Source: CAJFUR01 sp904420575
Lineage (GTDB): Bacteria > Actinomycetota > Coriobacteriia > Coriobacteriales > Eggerthellaceae
Reading direction: 5' to 3'
DNA length: 64,000 nt
NCBI GenBank assembly: GCA_965119745.1
Contig: OZ221973.1
Location: forward strand, 3,038,001-3,102,000
Shown here: positions 34,984-43,687 of the stretch, one piece after another
Layout: each line of letters opens with the position of its first letter
Numbering within the stretch: position 1 is the first letter of the stretch
Made by a program: the position numbers and the translations under genes
Notes under the pieces: generated by a model
What the model was told of the DNA's origin: nothing
The model's input: only the letters and a program-made list of their open reading frames with translations
The model's database searches: none

Positions 34984-35390
34984 TGGGAGCGTTCTCGGAC
35001 AAGGTGTTCGCCGTGGTGCGGCTTGTGCCGCGCGGCAAGGTGGCGACGTACGGGCAGGTCGCACGCATGATCGGTTCGCCGCGGTCGGCGCGCTACGTGG
35101 GCTATGCCCTGCGCGCCAACCCCGATCCCGGCACCGAACCCGGTTGCACGCCCTGCCACCGCGTCGTCTTCAAAGACGGTGGGCTGTGCAAGGGGTTCGC
35201 ATTCGGCGGGCCCGACGAGCAGCGCGCCATGCTGGAAGAAGAAGGCGTGACGTTCGCGGACGACGACCACGTGGACCTGGAAGCCTGCCTGTGGGACGGC
35301 CATGTGGACGCGGGCGGAGGCGCAGACGGCGACCTGCCGAGCGCCCCGCCGCCCGACTTCGACTGGGAGCGCGAACTGGGCGACGCCTAG
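34983..35390 (+). CDS. MGMT-type O6-alkylguanine DNA alkyltransferase, C-terminal-domain-only
   Basis: A 135-residue protein containing only the DNA-binding/active-site domain of methylated-DNA-protein cysteine methyltransferases. It shows VPRGKVATYGQVARMIG (residues 15-31), ARYVGYALRANP and TPCHRVV with Cys58. Alkyltransferase-like proteins carry Trp at that position; here the acceptor Cys is kept, so transfer activity is possible. The end is an acidic Asp/Gly/Ala-rich tail after residue 95. It should repair O6-alkylguanine or flag it for excision. It overlaps the Cys-rich gene by one base. Confidence 0.88.
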   Translation: MGAFSDKVFAVVRLVPRGKVATYGQVARMIGSPRSARYVGYALRANPDPGTEPGCTPCHRVVFKDGGLCKGFAFGGPDEQRAMLEEEGVTFADDDHVDLEACLWDGHVDAGGGADGDLPSAPPPDFDWERELGDA

Positions 35391-35463
35391 GCGCGCAGGC
35401 GCGTCAAGCGCGACACGGCGCGCGGGGCGCGACGGCCATGCGGGCGCAGCGGGCGCGGCGCCG

Positions 35464-37254
35464 TCAGGCCTGGTTGGAGGGATACGGGTCCGCTTCGGCC
35501 ACGGCGCGGGCGAGCGCTTCGGCGACACGCAAACCGTCCACGGCGGCGCTCATGATGCCGCCCGCATAGCCCGCCCCCTCGCCGCAGGGATAGAGGCCGC
35601 TTCCCCGCGCGGCGCCTGACGTGGCAGGCGCACCTGCCACGTCAGACACGCTGCCAGCGGCGGCTTCCCCGCCCTGATTCGCACCCGACGCGCACGAAGT
35701 TTCCAGGCGGGCCTGGAATTGCCCGTCGCGCACGATGCGCACGGGGCTGGAGCTGCGCGTCTCCACGCCCGTCATGACGGCGTCGGCGTCGGCGAACCCG
35801 CGCAGCTTGGCGTCGAGCAGGGGCAACGCGGCGACCAGGGCGTCGGACACGAACGGCGGCAAGCACTCCCGCAAATCGCACCAGACGACGCCGCGCGGGT
35901 ACGTCGGACGCACCGTGCGGCTGGGCGCGCCCGGACGCCCCGCCTGGAAGTCGCCGACCGTCTGGGCGGGCGCCGCATACGCCGCGCCGCCCGCTTCGCG
36001 CGCCGCCCGGTACGCGGCGCGCTCCAAACGCCGCTGCAGCGCGACGCCCGCCAGCACGTCGTCGCCTTCCAGGTCGTCGGGGCGCACGTCCACCAGCAGG
36101 GCGCTGTTAGCGTTTTCGCCGTCGCGCGCGAAACGGCTCATGCCGTTCGTGCACACGCCGCCTTCCTCGCTGGCGGCGGCGACCACCGTGCCGCCCGGGC
36201 ACATGCAGAACGTGTAGACGCCGCGCCCGTCCGGCAGATGGACGGCCAGCCGGTAGTCGGCCGCTCCAAGCGCGGGGTGCTGCGCTGCCCCTCCGTACTG
36301 CGCCTGGTCCACCTGGCGTTGCCGATGCTCGATGCGCACGCCGACCGAGAACGGCTTGCGCTCCATCGCGACTCCGGCCGCACGCACCAGCTCGAACGTG
36401 TCGCGCGCCGAATGGCCGCAGGCGAGCACCACGCGCTGCGCGGCAAGCCGCTCCGTTGCGCCGCCGCGCACGTCCTGCAGGTCCACGGCGGCCAGCAGGC
36501 CGTCTTCGAAGTGCAGGCCGACGAGCTGGGTGTGGAAGCGCACCTCGCCGCCGGCCGCCACGATGCGCTCGCGCAAGGCGCGCACCACGCCCGGAAGCAG
36601 GTCGGTGCCGATGTGGGGCTTCGCCTGCCAGAGCACTTCCTCGGGCGCGCCTGCGCGCACGAACGTCTCCAGCACGTGGCGCACCTGCGGGCTCTTCGTG
36701 CCCGTGGTCAGCTTGCCGTCGGAAAAGGTGCCCGCGCCCCCTTCGCCGAACTGCACGTTCGCCTGCGGATCGAGCGGGCCGCCCGCTTCGAACGCGGCCA
36801 CCGCGGCGGAGCGTTCCTCCACGCACGCGCCCCGCTCGACCACGAGCGGCCGCAGCCCCGCTTCGGCCAGGTACAGCGCACAGAACAACCCGGCCGGCCC
36901 AGCGCCCACCACCAGGGGGCGCGGCTCGCCCGCCTGCGCCGCCGCGACGGCCAGATCGGGCACGGAAAACGGCGCGGGCGGATGGTGCGGGCGCGCCTGC
37001 ACGCCCCGCGCAGACGCATCCGGCGCGGCCAGCAACCGTTCTTCCTGCGCCTCGTCGGCCAAGGCCACGGCGAGCGTCGCCACGAAATGCACGTTGCCCT
37101 TCTTGCGCGCGTCCACGCTGCGCTTGAGCACGCAGGCTTCGGCCACATCCCCGCTTGGCACGCCGAGCGCGCGTGCAGCGGCCTCGCGCACAAGGGCGTC
37201 GCCGCCGGGCAGTCCCGCATCGAGCGGCAAGGGCACGTTGGACAGTTCGATCAC
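35464..37254 (-). CDS. FAD-dependent oxidoreductase of the COG2509 type
   Basis: A 596-residue flavoprotein. An N-terminal domain of about 95 residues (starting IELSNVPLPLDAG) precedes the dinucleotide fold LVVGAGPAGLFCALYLAEAG (about residues 114-133), then the family landmarks NVQFGEGGAGTFSDGKLTTG, HIGTDLLPGVVRALRERI and a C-terminal GLYPCGEGAGYAGGIMSAAVDGLR flavin-binding end. This class is widespread but uncharacterised. A short insertion near residues 535-560 (GANQGGEAAAGSVSDV) is lineage-specific. The GTG at 37254 overlaps the stop of the upstream flavoprotein gene (GTGA) and has AAAGGAAC before it. Confidence 0.88.
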   Translation of the reverse strand: MIELSNVPLPLDAGLPGGDALVREAAARALGVPSGDVAEACVLKRSVDARKKGNVHFVATLAVALADEAQEERLLAAPDASARGVQARPHHPPAPFSVPDLAVAAAQAGEPRPLVVGAGPAGLFCALYLAEAGLRPLVVERGACVEERSAAVAAFEAGGPLDPQANVQFGEGGAGTFSDGKLTTGTKSPQVRHVLETFVRAGAPEEVLWQAKPHIGTDLLPGVVRALRERIVAAGGEVRFHTQLVGLHFEDGLLAAVDLQDVRGGATERLAAQRVVLACGHSARDTFELVRAAGVAMERKPFSVGVRIEHRQRQVDQAQYGGAAQHPALGAADYRLAVHLPDGRGVYTFCMCPGGTVVAAASEEGGVCTNGMSRFARDGENANSALLVDVRPDDLEGDDVLAGVALQRRLERAAYRAAREAGGAAYAAPAQTVGDFQAGRPGAPSRTVRPTYPRGVVWCDLRECLPPFVSDALVAALPLLDAKLRGFADADAVMTGVETRSSSPVRIVRDGQFQARLETSCASGANQGGEAAAGSVSDVAGAPATSGAARGSGLYPCGEGAGYAGGIMSAAVDGLRVAEALARAVAEADPYPSNQA

Positions 37255-38756
37255 CGGCGCGTTCCTTTCGCACTTGCGGCATGGCCTGCGGCGGCGGTTC
37301 CTGCAGCCGGCCTTTTGGCCGCCGCGGCGCCGGCCAAAAGGCCGCTCGCCCACGCCCAATGCAGGTTGTAGCCTCCGCAGGGAGCGTCCACGTCGAGCGC
37401 CTCGCCGACCACGTGAAGGCCGGGGCAGGCACGCGCTTCCATCGTGGCGGGATCGAACGCCTCCACCGCGAATCCGCCGCGCGTCACCTGGCACTGCCGC
37501 GCGTCGCCGACGCCGCGCACCTCGAGCGGAAAGGCCTTGAGCGCGCGGGCGAGCCCCGAGGCGTCGTCGGGATCGAACGGCGCCTCGGGGCGCAGTCCCG
37601 CCTGCTTGAGCGCTGCGCGCGCCACCGCAGGCAGCAGCATGCCCACGAGCAGCTCCTCGCCGGTCGGCGCGCCCAACCTGCCATAGCGCGCCCGCAGCTC
37701 GCTTTCGCACGCAGGCCCGTCAAGCTGCGGCAGCAGGTCGAGAAGCAGCGTGTCCCCCGGTTCGGCGAAGCGCGACAGGTTGAACGCCGCGATGCCCGAC
37801 ACGCCGTAGTCGCGGAACAGCACCTCGCCCGTCTCGGACGCCTTCGGCAGGCCGTCGGGCGCGACGAGCGTCGCAGCGCACCGCACGCGGATGTTGTTGA
37901 GGGGTTTGACCACGGCTGTGTCGGTGCGCAAGGGGCCCAGCACCGCACGCGGCTCCGCGAAGGGAAGCCCGCCGGGAAGCAGGTCGCGCGCCGTGCGGCC
38001 GCCCGTTGCCACGATCACGGAGCGGGCATGCGCGACGGAGCCGTCGGCGAAGCGCACGTGGTAGCGCCCGCCCGGGCGCTCCGGCGCGTCGATGCGCGTC
38101 GCCCGGTGCTCGCACGTCAGAACCACGCCTGCGCGCGCGAGCGCCGCACGCAGCACGTCGAGCACGCTCGACGCCTTGTTAGCCAGCGGATAGAGCCGCC
38201 CCTCCCCCTCTTCGCGCCACATGAGCCCCAGGTCGGCAAAGAAAGCGTGCACGGGATCCTCCGGGCAGGGGGATGCGGCTCCGTTCGCGCAGTCGGGAGC
38301 GGCCATGCCTGCGCCCTCAAGAGCGGCCTTGCCTGCGCTGCCAGAAGCGGCCTTGCCCCCATAGCCGCGAGCGGTCAACTCTGCCCTGCAGGAAGTGCGG
38401 CCGCCCGCACCTTCGCATGCACCTTCGCCTGCGTCCTCGAAAGCGGCCGCGCGCCTTTGCCCGCCGCAGCGGGCCTCCAGGGCCTCGAAGGCGGCCGCCA
38501 CGAACGCCGCATTGCGGTACAGCCCCGCTTCCACCTGCGCGTTCGAAAAGTTGCACCGCCCGTTGCCCGTTGCCAGGATGGAGCGCCCCACGCGCTCGTC
38601 GGCCTCGAACACCACGACCTCGACGTCGCCGCGCCCGTCTTCGCACGCGTCTCGCGCCTCGTGCGCGCCTTCGCACGCTTCCCGCAGGCCACGCGCCGCC
38701 GCCACGGCTGCCGCAAGCCCAGCCGCGCCGCCGCCTATGATCGCAATCGTTTCCAT
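37251..38756 (-). CDS. HI0933-family flavoprotein (BaiN/RdsA-like)
   Basis: A 501-residue NAD(P)/FAD-dependent oxidoreductase of the HI0933 family. It shows IAIIGGGAAGLAAAVAA (residues 4-20), GRSILATGNGRCNFSN (57-72), the GEVLFRDYGVSGIAAFNLSR segment and the C-terminal GLHVVGEALDVDAPCGGYNLHWAWASG. BaiN of bile-acid 7-dehydroxylating clostridia belongs to this family; the substrate here is unknown. Two insertions are not typical: residues 25-46 and a Gly/Ala/Cys-rich stretch at about 97-166. The ATG at 38756 lies six bases after TATAAT, so the mRNA is probably leaderless. The second flavoprotein gene overlaps at the 3' end. Confidence 0.9.
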   Translation of the reverse strand: METIAIIGGGAAGLAAAVAAARGLREACEGAHEARDACEDGRGDVEVVVFEADERVGRSILATGNGRCNFSNAQVEAGLYRNAAFVAAAFEALEARCGGQRRAAAFEDAGEGACEGAGGRTSCRAELTARGYGGKAASGSAGKAALEGAGMAAPDCANGAASPCPEDPVHAFFADLGLMWREEGEGRLYPLANKASSVLDVLRAALARAGVVLTCEHRATRIDAPERPGGRYHVRFADGSVAHARSVIVATGGRTARDLLPGGLPFAEPRAVLGPLRTDTAVVKPLNNIRVRCAATLVAPDGLPKASETGEVLFRDYGVSGIAAFNLSRFAEPGDTLLLDLLPQLDGPACESELRARYGRLGAPTGEELLVGMLLPAVARAALKQAGLRPEAPFDPDDASGLARALKAFPLEVRGVGDARQCQVTRGGFAVEAFDPATMEARACPGLHVVGEALDVDAPCGGYNLHWAWASGLLAGAAAAKRPAAGTAAAGHAASAKGTRR

Positions 38757-38762
38757 GCGCCC

Positions 38763-38768
38763 ATTATA
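38763..38768 (-). promoter_or_regulatory. -10 box placing transcription start at the HI0933 gene ATG
   Basis: TATAAT on the minus strand ends at 38763, six bases before the A of the ATG at 38756. A start seven bases downstream of a -10 box would be the ATG itself, with no room for a ribosome binding site; leaderless messages are common in Actinomycetota. The -35 region is not clear. Confidence 0.55.
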
Positions 38769-38835
38769 CGGCAAGGACAAAGACCGGCCGCGAGAAGCCG
38801 GCCGGCAATGTCCAAGGCGAAATCCGCCCCGCATT

Positions 38836-38983
38836 GCAATTTCTGACGGTTATGCGAGTCCTTCCGACCCTTTTCGGCTTGTAAAACGTCTTCGGGTTTT
38901 TGCGACCAGGCACGATGCAAGCGAGCACTCCGAAGTCGGCCGCCCCTGCTTCGATCTCAATCGCATAACCGTTAAAAATTGCA
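38836..38983. repeat. Long-spaced inverted repeat in a gene-free stretch
   Basis: TGCAATTTCTGACGGTTATG... (38836-38857) and its near-complement at 38962-38983 differ at two or three of 22 positions and enclose 104 bases of lower-GC sequence. The whole 552-base stretch 38757-39308 holds this repeat, a minus-strand terminator and two further hairpins, but no gene. Confidence 0.7.
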
Positions 38984-39004
38984 GATTCTGCGATTCCCGT
39001 ACAT

Positions 39005-39036
39005 AAAAAGGCGCACAGACCGAAACCTGTGCGCCT
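39005..39036 (-). terminator. Rho-independent terminator downstream of the first AGCS symporter
   Basis: On the minus strand AGGCGCACAG, loop of 8, CTGTGCGCCT, followed by a T-run (rc of 39005-39009). It ends minus-strand transcription 270 bases beyond the symporter stop. Confidence 0.85.
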
Positions 39037-39212
39037 CGTCCGGCGTCCTGCGCGCCTTCTCCGACAGCCTGTGCTCCTGCCGATGGCTTCCATGCGCCTC
39101 CGCCATGCGAAGCCTCCCGCCATGCGGAACCTCCCGCGCGTCGCCTCGCGCGCCACGCACTGCACGCCGTCACGCGCACCCACCGGGCGCCCCGCACGCC
39201 GTCCACATGCAC

Positions 39213-39294
39213 GAGGCGCACGCAGGGGAACCTGCGTGCGCCTCTTCTTGCACTCTGCTGGCGCCTGACGGGCAGAGCCTGCGCCCGTCAGGCG
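39213..39294. terminator. Two strong hairpins after the AGCS gene
   Basis: A perfect 14-base stem (39213-39226 with 39231-39244, loop GGAA) and a perfect 12-base stem (39262-39273 with 39283-39294) lie between the symporter stop at 39309 and the T-run terminator. Neither has a long T-run on the minus strand; they may protect the mRNA 3' end or act as backup terminators. The first has TTCTT on the plus side. Confidence 0.6.
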
Positions 39295-39308
39295 AAAGGC
39301 CCCAAGCC

Positions 39309-40724
39309 CTACTTCGACTCCAGCACGGGGATGGGCGTCTCGTCGCTCTCTTCGAGGTTCTTGTCCCACACGTAGTGCTTCGTCTCGCGGGCGATCATGC
39401 CCGACAGCAACAGCACCACGATGATGTTGGGCACTGCCATGAGGGCGTTGGTGATGTCGGAGACGGTCCACACGACGTCGCCCACGCCGATGGCGCCCAG
39501 AAACGCGATGCACACGTAGAGCACCTGGTACGGACGGATGGCATGCTTGCCGAACAGGTAGGTGACGCAACGGTTGCCGTAATACGACCAACCGAGGATG
39601 GTGGTGTACGCGAAGAGGATCATGCCGATGACCAGGATGGGCGTGCCGATGTAGGGAATCGACGAGAACGCGGCGCTGGTCAGTTCGGCACCGACAGTGA
39701 TCTGGCCGCTTTCCATGATGCCCGGGTTCGCCAACATGGTGGACACCAGCACGATGCCCGTGAGCGCGCAGATGACCACCGTGTCCCAGAAGGTGCCCGT
39801 CATGGACACGAGCGCCTGGCGTGCCGGGTTGCGCGTGGAGGCCGCCGAAGCCACGATGGGCGCCGAGCCGAGGCCCGACTCGTTGGAGAACAGGCCGCGC
39901 GCGCAGCCGAACTGCAGCGCCATCATGAGGCCCGCACCCACGGCCCCGCCGAACGCGGCCTTCGGCGTGAAGGCGCACTCGAAGATAAGAGAGATGGCCG
40001 GCCACACGTATTCCCAGTTCAGCCCAATGATGACGATGCAGCCCCATGCGTAGGCGATGGCCATGAACGGCACCAGCTTCTCGCACACCTTCGAGATGAT
40101 CTTGATGCCGCCGAAGATGACGAGCGACACCATGATCACGATGGCGAGACCGATGCCCCACGGGGGCACGCCGGGCGCGTTGGCGACGATGATGCCGGTC
40201 ATGGCGCTGGACTGCACGGCCGACCCGATGCCGAACGAAGCGATGGCCGCGAACAGCGCGAACGCGCCGCCGCCCACAAGGCCGTACCATGGCACCTTGC
40301 CGTTCTTCTCGAACGCGCGGCGCCAGGCGTACATGGCGCCTCCCAGCATGTTGCCGTTGTGGTCCTTCACGCGGTACTTCACCGCGGCGAACGTCTCGGC
40401 GTACTTGGTCGCCATGCCGAACACGCCCGTGAGCCACATCCACAGGATGGCGCCTGGTCCGCCCGCCAGCACGGCGGTGCCCACGCCCACGATGTTGCCC
40501 GTGCCGATGGTGGCCGAAAGCGCCGTGGTGAGGGCCCCGAACTGGCTGATGTCGCCCGGCGCGTCCGGGTCCTTCGTCACCGACAGCTTGATGGCCGTCG
40601 GCAGCTTGCGCTGGATGAAGCCGGTGCGGATGGTCAGAAACAGGTGCGACCCCAGAAGGATCACGATCATCGGCGGTCCCCAGACGAACGCGTCGATATC
40701 GTTGATGATCTGCACGATATCCAT
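39309..40724 (-). CDS. Sodium:alanine (AGCS) family amino-acid symporter
   Basis: A 471-residue membrane protein of the alanine/glycine:cation symporter family, importing a small amino acid with Na+ or H+. It has the AGCS signatures ATIGTGNIVGVGTAVLAGGPG, FGCARGLFSNESGLGSAPIV and TILGWSYYGNRC, with about eleven helices. The ATG at 40724 is preferred over the GTG at 40733 because GAGGAG lies at a suitable distance. A TATAAT box 41 bases upstream (40765-40770) gives a short leader. It is paralogous to the next gene upstream. Confidence 0.93.
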   Translation of the reverse strand: MDIVQIINDIDAFVWGPPMIVILLGSHLFLTIRTGFIQRKLPTAIKLSVTKDPDAPGDISQFGALTTALSATIGTGNIVGVGTAVLAGGPGAILWMWLTGVFGMATKYAETFAAVKYRVKDHNGNMLGGAMYAWRRAFEKNGKVPWYGLVGGGAFALFAAIASFGIGSAVQSSAMTGIIVANAPGVPPWGIGLAIVIMVSLVIFGGIKIISKVCEKLVPFMAIAYAWGCIVIIGLNWEYVWPAISLIFECAFTPKAAFGGAVGAGLMMALQFGCARGLFSNESGLGSAPIVASAASTRNPARQALVSMTGTFWDTVVICALTGIVLVSTMLANPGIMESGQITVGAELTSAAFSSIPYIGTPILVIGMILFAYTTILGWSYYGNRCVTYLFGKHAIRPYQVLYVCIAFLGAIGVGDVVWTVSDITNALMAVPNIIVVLLLSGMIARETKHYVWDKNLEESDETPIPVLESK

Positions 40725-40764
40725 GTGCCCCACTCTCCTCGCTTTTGCACGCTAAAGTAGCTGG

Positions 40765-40770
40765 ATTATA
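40765..40770 (-). promoter_or_regulatory. -10 box of the first AGCS gene
   Basis: TATAAT on the minus strand, predicting a transcript start near 40758 and a 34-base leader that contains the GAGGAG ribosome binding site. No good -35 match was found at 16-18 bases. Confidence 0.6.
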
Positions 40771-41011
40771 GGGTGCGAGCAAGCCCTGGGCAGTCATTAA
40801 AAGCGAAATTATCAGCGAACGGACGGTGCGGGAGGGAGCAAAGGCGCACGCCAGGCCGAAGGAAGCCGCCAGCGCCGAACGAAGCCGCAGCACAGCCTGC
40901 TTGGGAGGGCAAGGGCAGGCCGCGGGCTCGCCCTTGCCAGGACATCGCCCGGCGCCGGGCAGCTGCCACCTGTCCGCAGGTCCGCCACCCTCCCTGCCGG
41001 GGCCGCTGGCG

Positions 41012-42436
41012 CTACTTGCTTTCCACCAGGGGTATGGGCGTCTCGTCCACCTCGTCCAGGTGGCCGTCGTAGACGTAGTGCCGCGTCTCGCGCGCGACCA
41101 CGCCCGACAGAAGCAGGATGGCCACGATGTTGGGCACGGCCATGAGCGCGTTGCCGATGTCCGACACCGTCCACACCACGTTGCCCACGCCGATGGCGCC
41201 CAGAAACGCCACGGCCACGTAGACCACCTGGTACGGCCGCACGCCGCGTTTGCCGAACAGGTAGGCGGCACAGCGGTTGCCGTAGTACGACCAGCCCAGG
41301 ATGGTGGAGTACGAGAACGCCACCATGCCCACCACCAGGATGGGCGTGCCGATGAACGGGATGTTCGCGAAGGCGGCGCTGGCCAGCTCCGCGCCCGTGT
41401 AGAACGTCGGGTTCGCCAGCACGTCGGCCTGGATGCCGGGGTTCGCGATCATGGTGGACACCAGCACGATGCCGGTGAGCGCGCAGATGACCACCGTGGA
41501 CCAGAACGTGCCGGTCATGGCGACGAGCGCCTGCTCGGCCGGGTTGCGTGTCTTGGCCGCCGCGGCCACGATGGGCGCCGAGCCCAGGCCCGACTCGTTG
41601 GAGAACAGGCCGCGCGCGCAGCCGAACTGCAGGGCCGTCATGACGCCGCTTCCCACGGCGCCGCCGAACGCCGCCTTGCCCGTGAAGGCGGTCTCGAAGA
41701 TGAGGCCGATGGCCTCCCCCAGCACCGGCGCGTTGAGCGCCAGGATGACGATGCAGCCGCCGGCGTAGGCCACGGCCATGACGGGCACCAGCCGCTCGCA
41801 CACGGCGGCGATGGTCTTCACGCCCCCGAAGATGACGACCGCCACCAGCACCACGATCACGATGCCGATGAGCCACACGGGCACGCCGGGGGCGTTCGCG
41901 GCGATGATGCCCGTCATGGCGGACGCCTGCACGGCCGACCCCGTGCCCACGGTGGCCACCACGGCGAACGCCGCGAACGCGACGGCCCCCGTCTTCGCCC
42001 ACCAGGGGGTCGACCCGTCCGCCCGCTTGAAGCCGCGCTCCCACACGTACATGGCGCCGCCGAGCATGATGCCCGCATGGTCGCGCACGCGGTACTTCAC
42101 CGACGCGAACACCTCCACGTACTTGGTGGCGATGCCGAACACGCCGGTGATCCACATCCAGAACACCGCGCCTGGCCCTCCCGCCAGGATGGCCGTCGCC
42201 ACGCCCACGATGGAACCCGTGCCGATGGTGGCCGCCAGCGCCGTGGCCAGCGCGCCGAAGTTCGATATGTCGCCCTCCCCTTGGGGGTCCTTCTTGAAGG
42301 ACATGCGGATGGCGGCCGGCAGCTTGCGCTGGATGAAGCCGGTCTTGAACGTGAGGAACACGTGCGTGCCCAAAAGGAGCCCGATCATGGCCGGGCCCCA
42401 CACGAACGCGTCGATGCCGTCGAGGATTTCAATCAT
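41012..42436 (-). CDS. Sodium:alanine (AGCS) family amino-acid symporter, second paralogue
   Basis: A 474-residue paralogue of the downstream symporter with the same signatures (ATIGTGSIVGVATAILAGGPG, FGCARGLFSNESGLGSAPIV, TILGWSYYGNRC) and a matching end (DETPIPLVESK against DETPIPVLESK). Differences concentrate in the loops around residues 135-150 and 330-350, so the substrates may differ. The ATG at 42436 has no ribosome binding site; a TACAAT box lies 11 bases upstream, suggesting an extremely short leader. A 287-base gap, with a GGCAAGGGC/GCCCTTGCC hairpin near 40914-40944, separates the two genes, so they are probably separate units. Confidence 0.93.
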   Translation of the reverse strand: MIEILDGIDAFVWGPAMIGLLLGTHVFLTFKTGFIQRKLPAAIRMSFKKDPQGEGDISNFGALATALAATIGTGSIVGVATAILAGGPGAVFWMWITGVFGIATKYVEVFASVKYRVRDHAGIMLGGAMYVWERGFKRADGSTPWWAKTGAVAFAAFAVVATVGTGSAVQASAMTGIIAANAPGVPVWLIGIVIVVLVAVVIFGGVKTIAAVCERLVPVMAVAYAGGCIVILALNAPVLGEAIGLIFETAFTGKAAFGGAVGSGVMTALQFGCARGLFSNESGLGSAPIVAAAAKTRNPAEQALVAMTGTFWSTVVICALTGIVLVSTMIANPGIQADVLANPTFYTGAELASAAFANIPFIGTPILVVGMVAFSYSTILGWSYYGNRCAAYLFGKRGVRPYQVVYVAVAFLGAIGVGNVVWTVSDIGNALMAVPNIVAILLLSGVVARETRHYVYDGHLDEVDETPIPLVESK

Positions 42437-42674
42437 AACGGTTCGCCATTGTAGCCGAAGCCCGCAAGCCGCCTGCGAACTGCAACCTTTTTCCAGAAGC
42501 GCCGCGCGCAGTGGACACCGGGGCGACAGCATCACCAGAAACGGCGGGAGCGGACGCCGGGGGTGACGGAGCCGGGGCCGGATTCCGAGCGCGGCCGAGC
42601 ATGGCGCGGCCCGAACGCGCAGGACGCAGGGGACGCGCATTCAGGCCGGATGCGGCGCGACCGGCGAGAAGATG

Positions 42675-42965
42675 CTAGAAGCTCACCAGCATGACGTCGA
42701 TGTCGTTGCGGCGAAACGCCGCCTTCAGGTATTCCGGGTCGCGCAGCTCGGGCAGCACCTGCTGAAGGGCCAGGAAGATGTCGGCGGAGGGGGCGCGGCT
42801 GGCGTCCTCGAGCGCGTAGATGGTGCGCTCCGACACCTTCATGCCGGTCTTCTCCTCCACCTCCTTGCACAGCGACAGCCCGCGCGTGAAGCCGTTCGCC
42901 ACGCGCGCCGCCTTCAGCAGCACGCCGTACTTCTCCCAATCTATGACGCTGTTCTCCTTCGCCAT
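42675..42965 (-). CDS. Small helix-turn-helix regulator-like protein
   Basis: A 96-residue protein, predicted all-helical. Residues 10-75 (WEKYGVLLKAARVANGF, KVSERTIYALEDASRAPSADIFLAL) have the spacing of a Cro/C1-type helix-turn-helix, with ERTIYALEDASRAPS resembling the recognition helix and following turn. The end (NDIDVMLVSF) is hydrophobic. GGAAGGAG precedes the ATG at 42965. It is not tightly linked to a neighbour and may control one of the AGCS symporters or itself (inference). Confidence 0.65.
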   Translation of the reverse strand: MAKENSVIDWEKYGVLLKAARVANGFTRGLSLCKEVEEKTGMKVSERTIYALEDASRAPSADIFLALQQVLPELRDPEYLKAAFRRNDIDVMLVSF

Positions 42966-43124
42966 GCGCGCTCCTTCCTTTCGAGGCGCCCGTAGGTCCC
43001 CACGTGAGCGGAGGCCGGGCACCTGCCGCAACGGGCTTCCGCTTCCGCGGCCAGACGCTCGCGATACCACGGTCATTGTATCATAGTGCAAGCCCTTCGG
43101 GCCCGAGAGAAGGATGGGACGGCT

Positions 43125-43562
43125 CTACGGTCGCACCCGCTTGCGTTGACCGCCCGCAAAAAAGACCGCCAGCGCCGACACGGCCGACACGCCGCCGCAG
43201 GCCGCAAGCCAAGCCGCCGTCGCGCCGCACGCCATACCCGCGGACTTGCACACCCCGATGGTCACGGGCGTCTCGAAGGCGAGCAGCGCCAGGGCCACGG
43301 AAAGCCCGACCGTCACGGCAGTGAACGGGCGCTTCGTGACCGCAGACGCGGCGCAGGCCACCAGCAAGAGCAGCGCCAGGAGCGCGGCCGCCTTTCCGGT
43401 GTAGACGCAGCGCATCGGCACCAGGTTGCCGTTCGCGAGCTCGAGCAGCCCTTGGCAAGGCGGCGCCCAGACGAACACCGCTCCCAGCACCAGCACGGCG
43501 CACGCCGCCGAGACCACGTTTCCCACCAGCAGGAGCCTGCCCGCTTTCCGTTTCTTGTCCAT
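43125..43562 (-). CDS. DUF4418 family membrane protein
   Basis: A 145-residue protein with four hydrophobic helices (residues 8-30, 50-70, 75-95 and 105-135). The loop LLELANGNLVPMRCVYTGKA (residues 35-54) carries the MRC-x-YT signature typical of DUF4418. These proteins often accompany FtsX-like ABC transporters and Fe-S proteins, exactly as here, and are thought to take part in metal or redox handling, but no function is proven. AAAGGGAAACG precedes the ATG. It is the last of the six-gene reductase/ABC operon that begins at 49930. Confidence 0.78.
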   Translation of the reverse strand: MDKKRKAGRLLLVGNVVSAACAVLVLGAVFVWAPPCQGLLELANGNLVPMRCVYTGKAAALLALLLLVACAASAVTKRPFTAVTVGLSVALALLAFETPVTIGVCKSAGMACGATAAWLAACGGVSAVSALAVFFAGGQRKRVRP

Positions 43563-43687
43563 GTCGTTTCCCTTTCTTCCCTTTCCACTCTCTGCCGCCC
43601 TTTCGCACCGAGCGCGAGGCCGGGACGCCGGCAGCCGGCCGGGACGCCTTGCCGGACCGGCTACGGGCCGAACTTGGCGCGCATCCT

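Noticed and set aside
34983..35390. Alkyltransferase-like (ATL) protein lacking activity
   Set aside because: The active-site position reads PCHRV with Cys58, not the PWHRV of ATL proteins.
38757..39308. Insertion sequence remnant suggested by the long-spaced inverted repeat
   Set aside because: Only 104 bases lie between the arms, with no coding trace and no visible target duplication.
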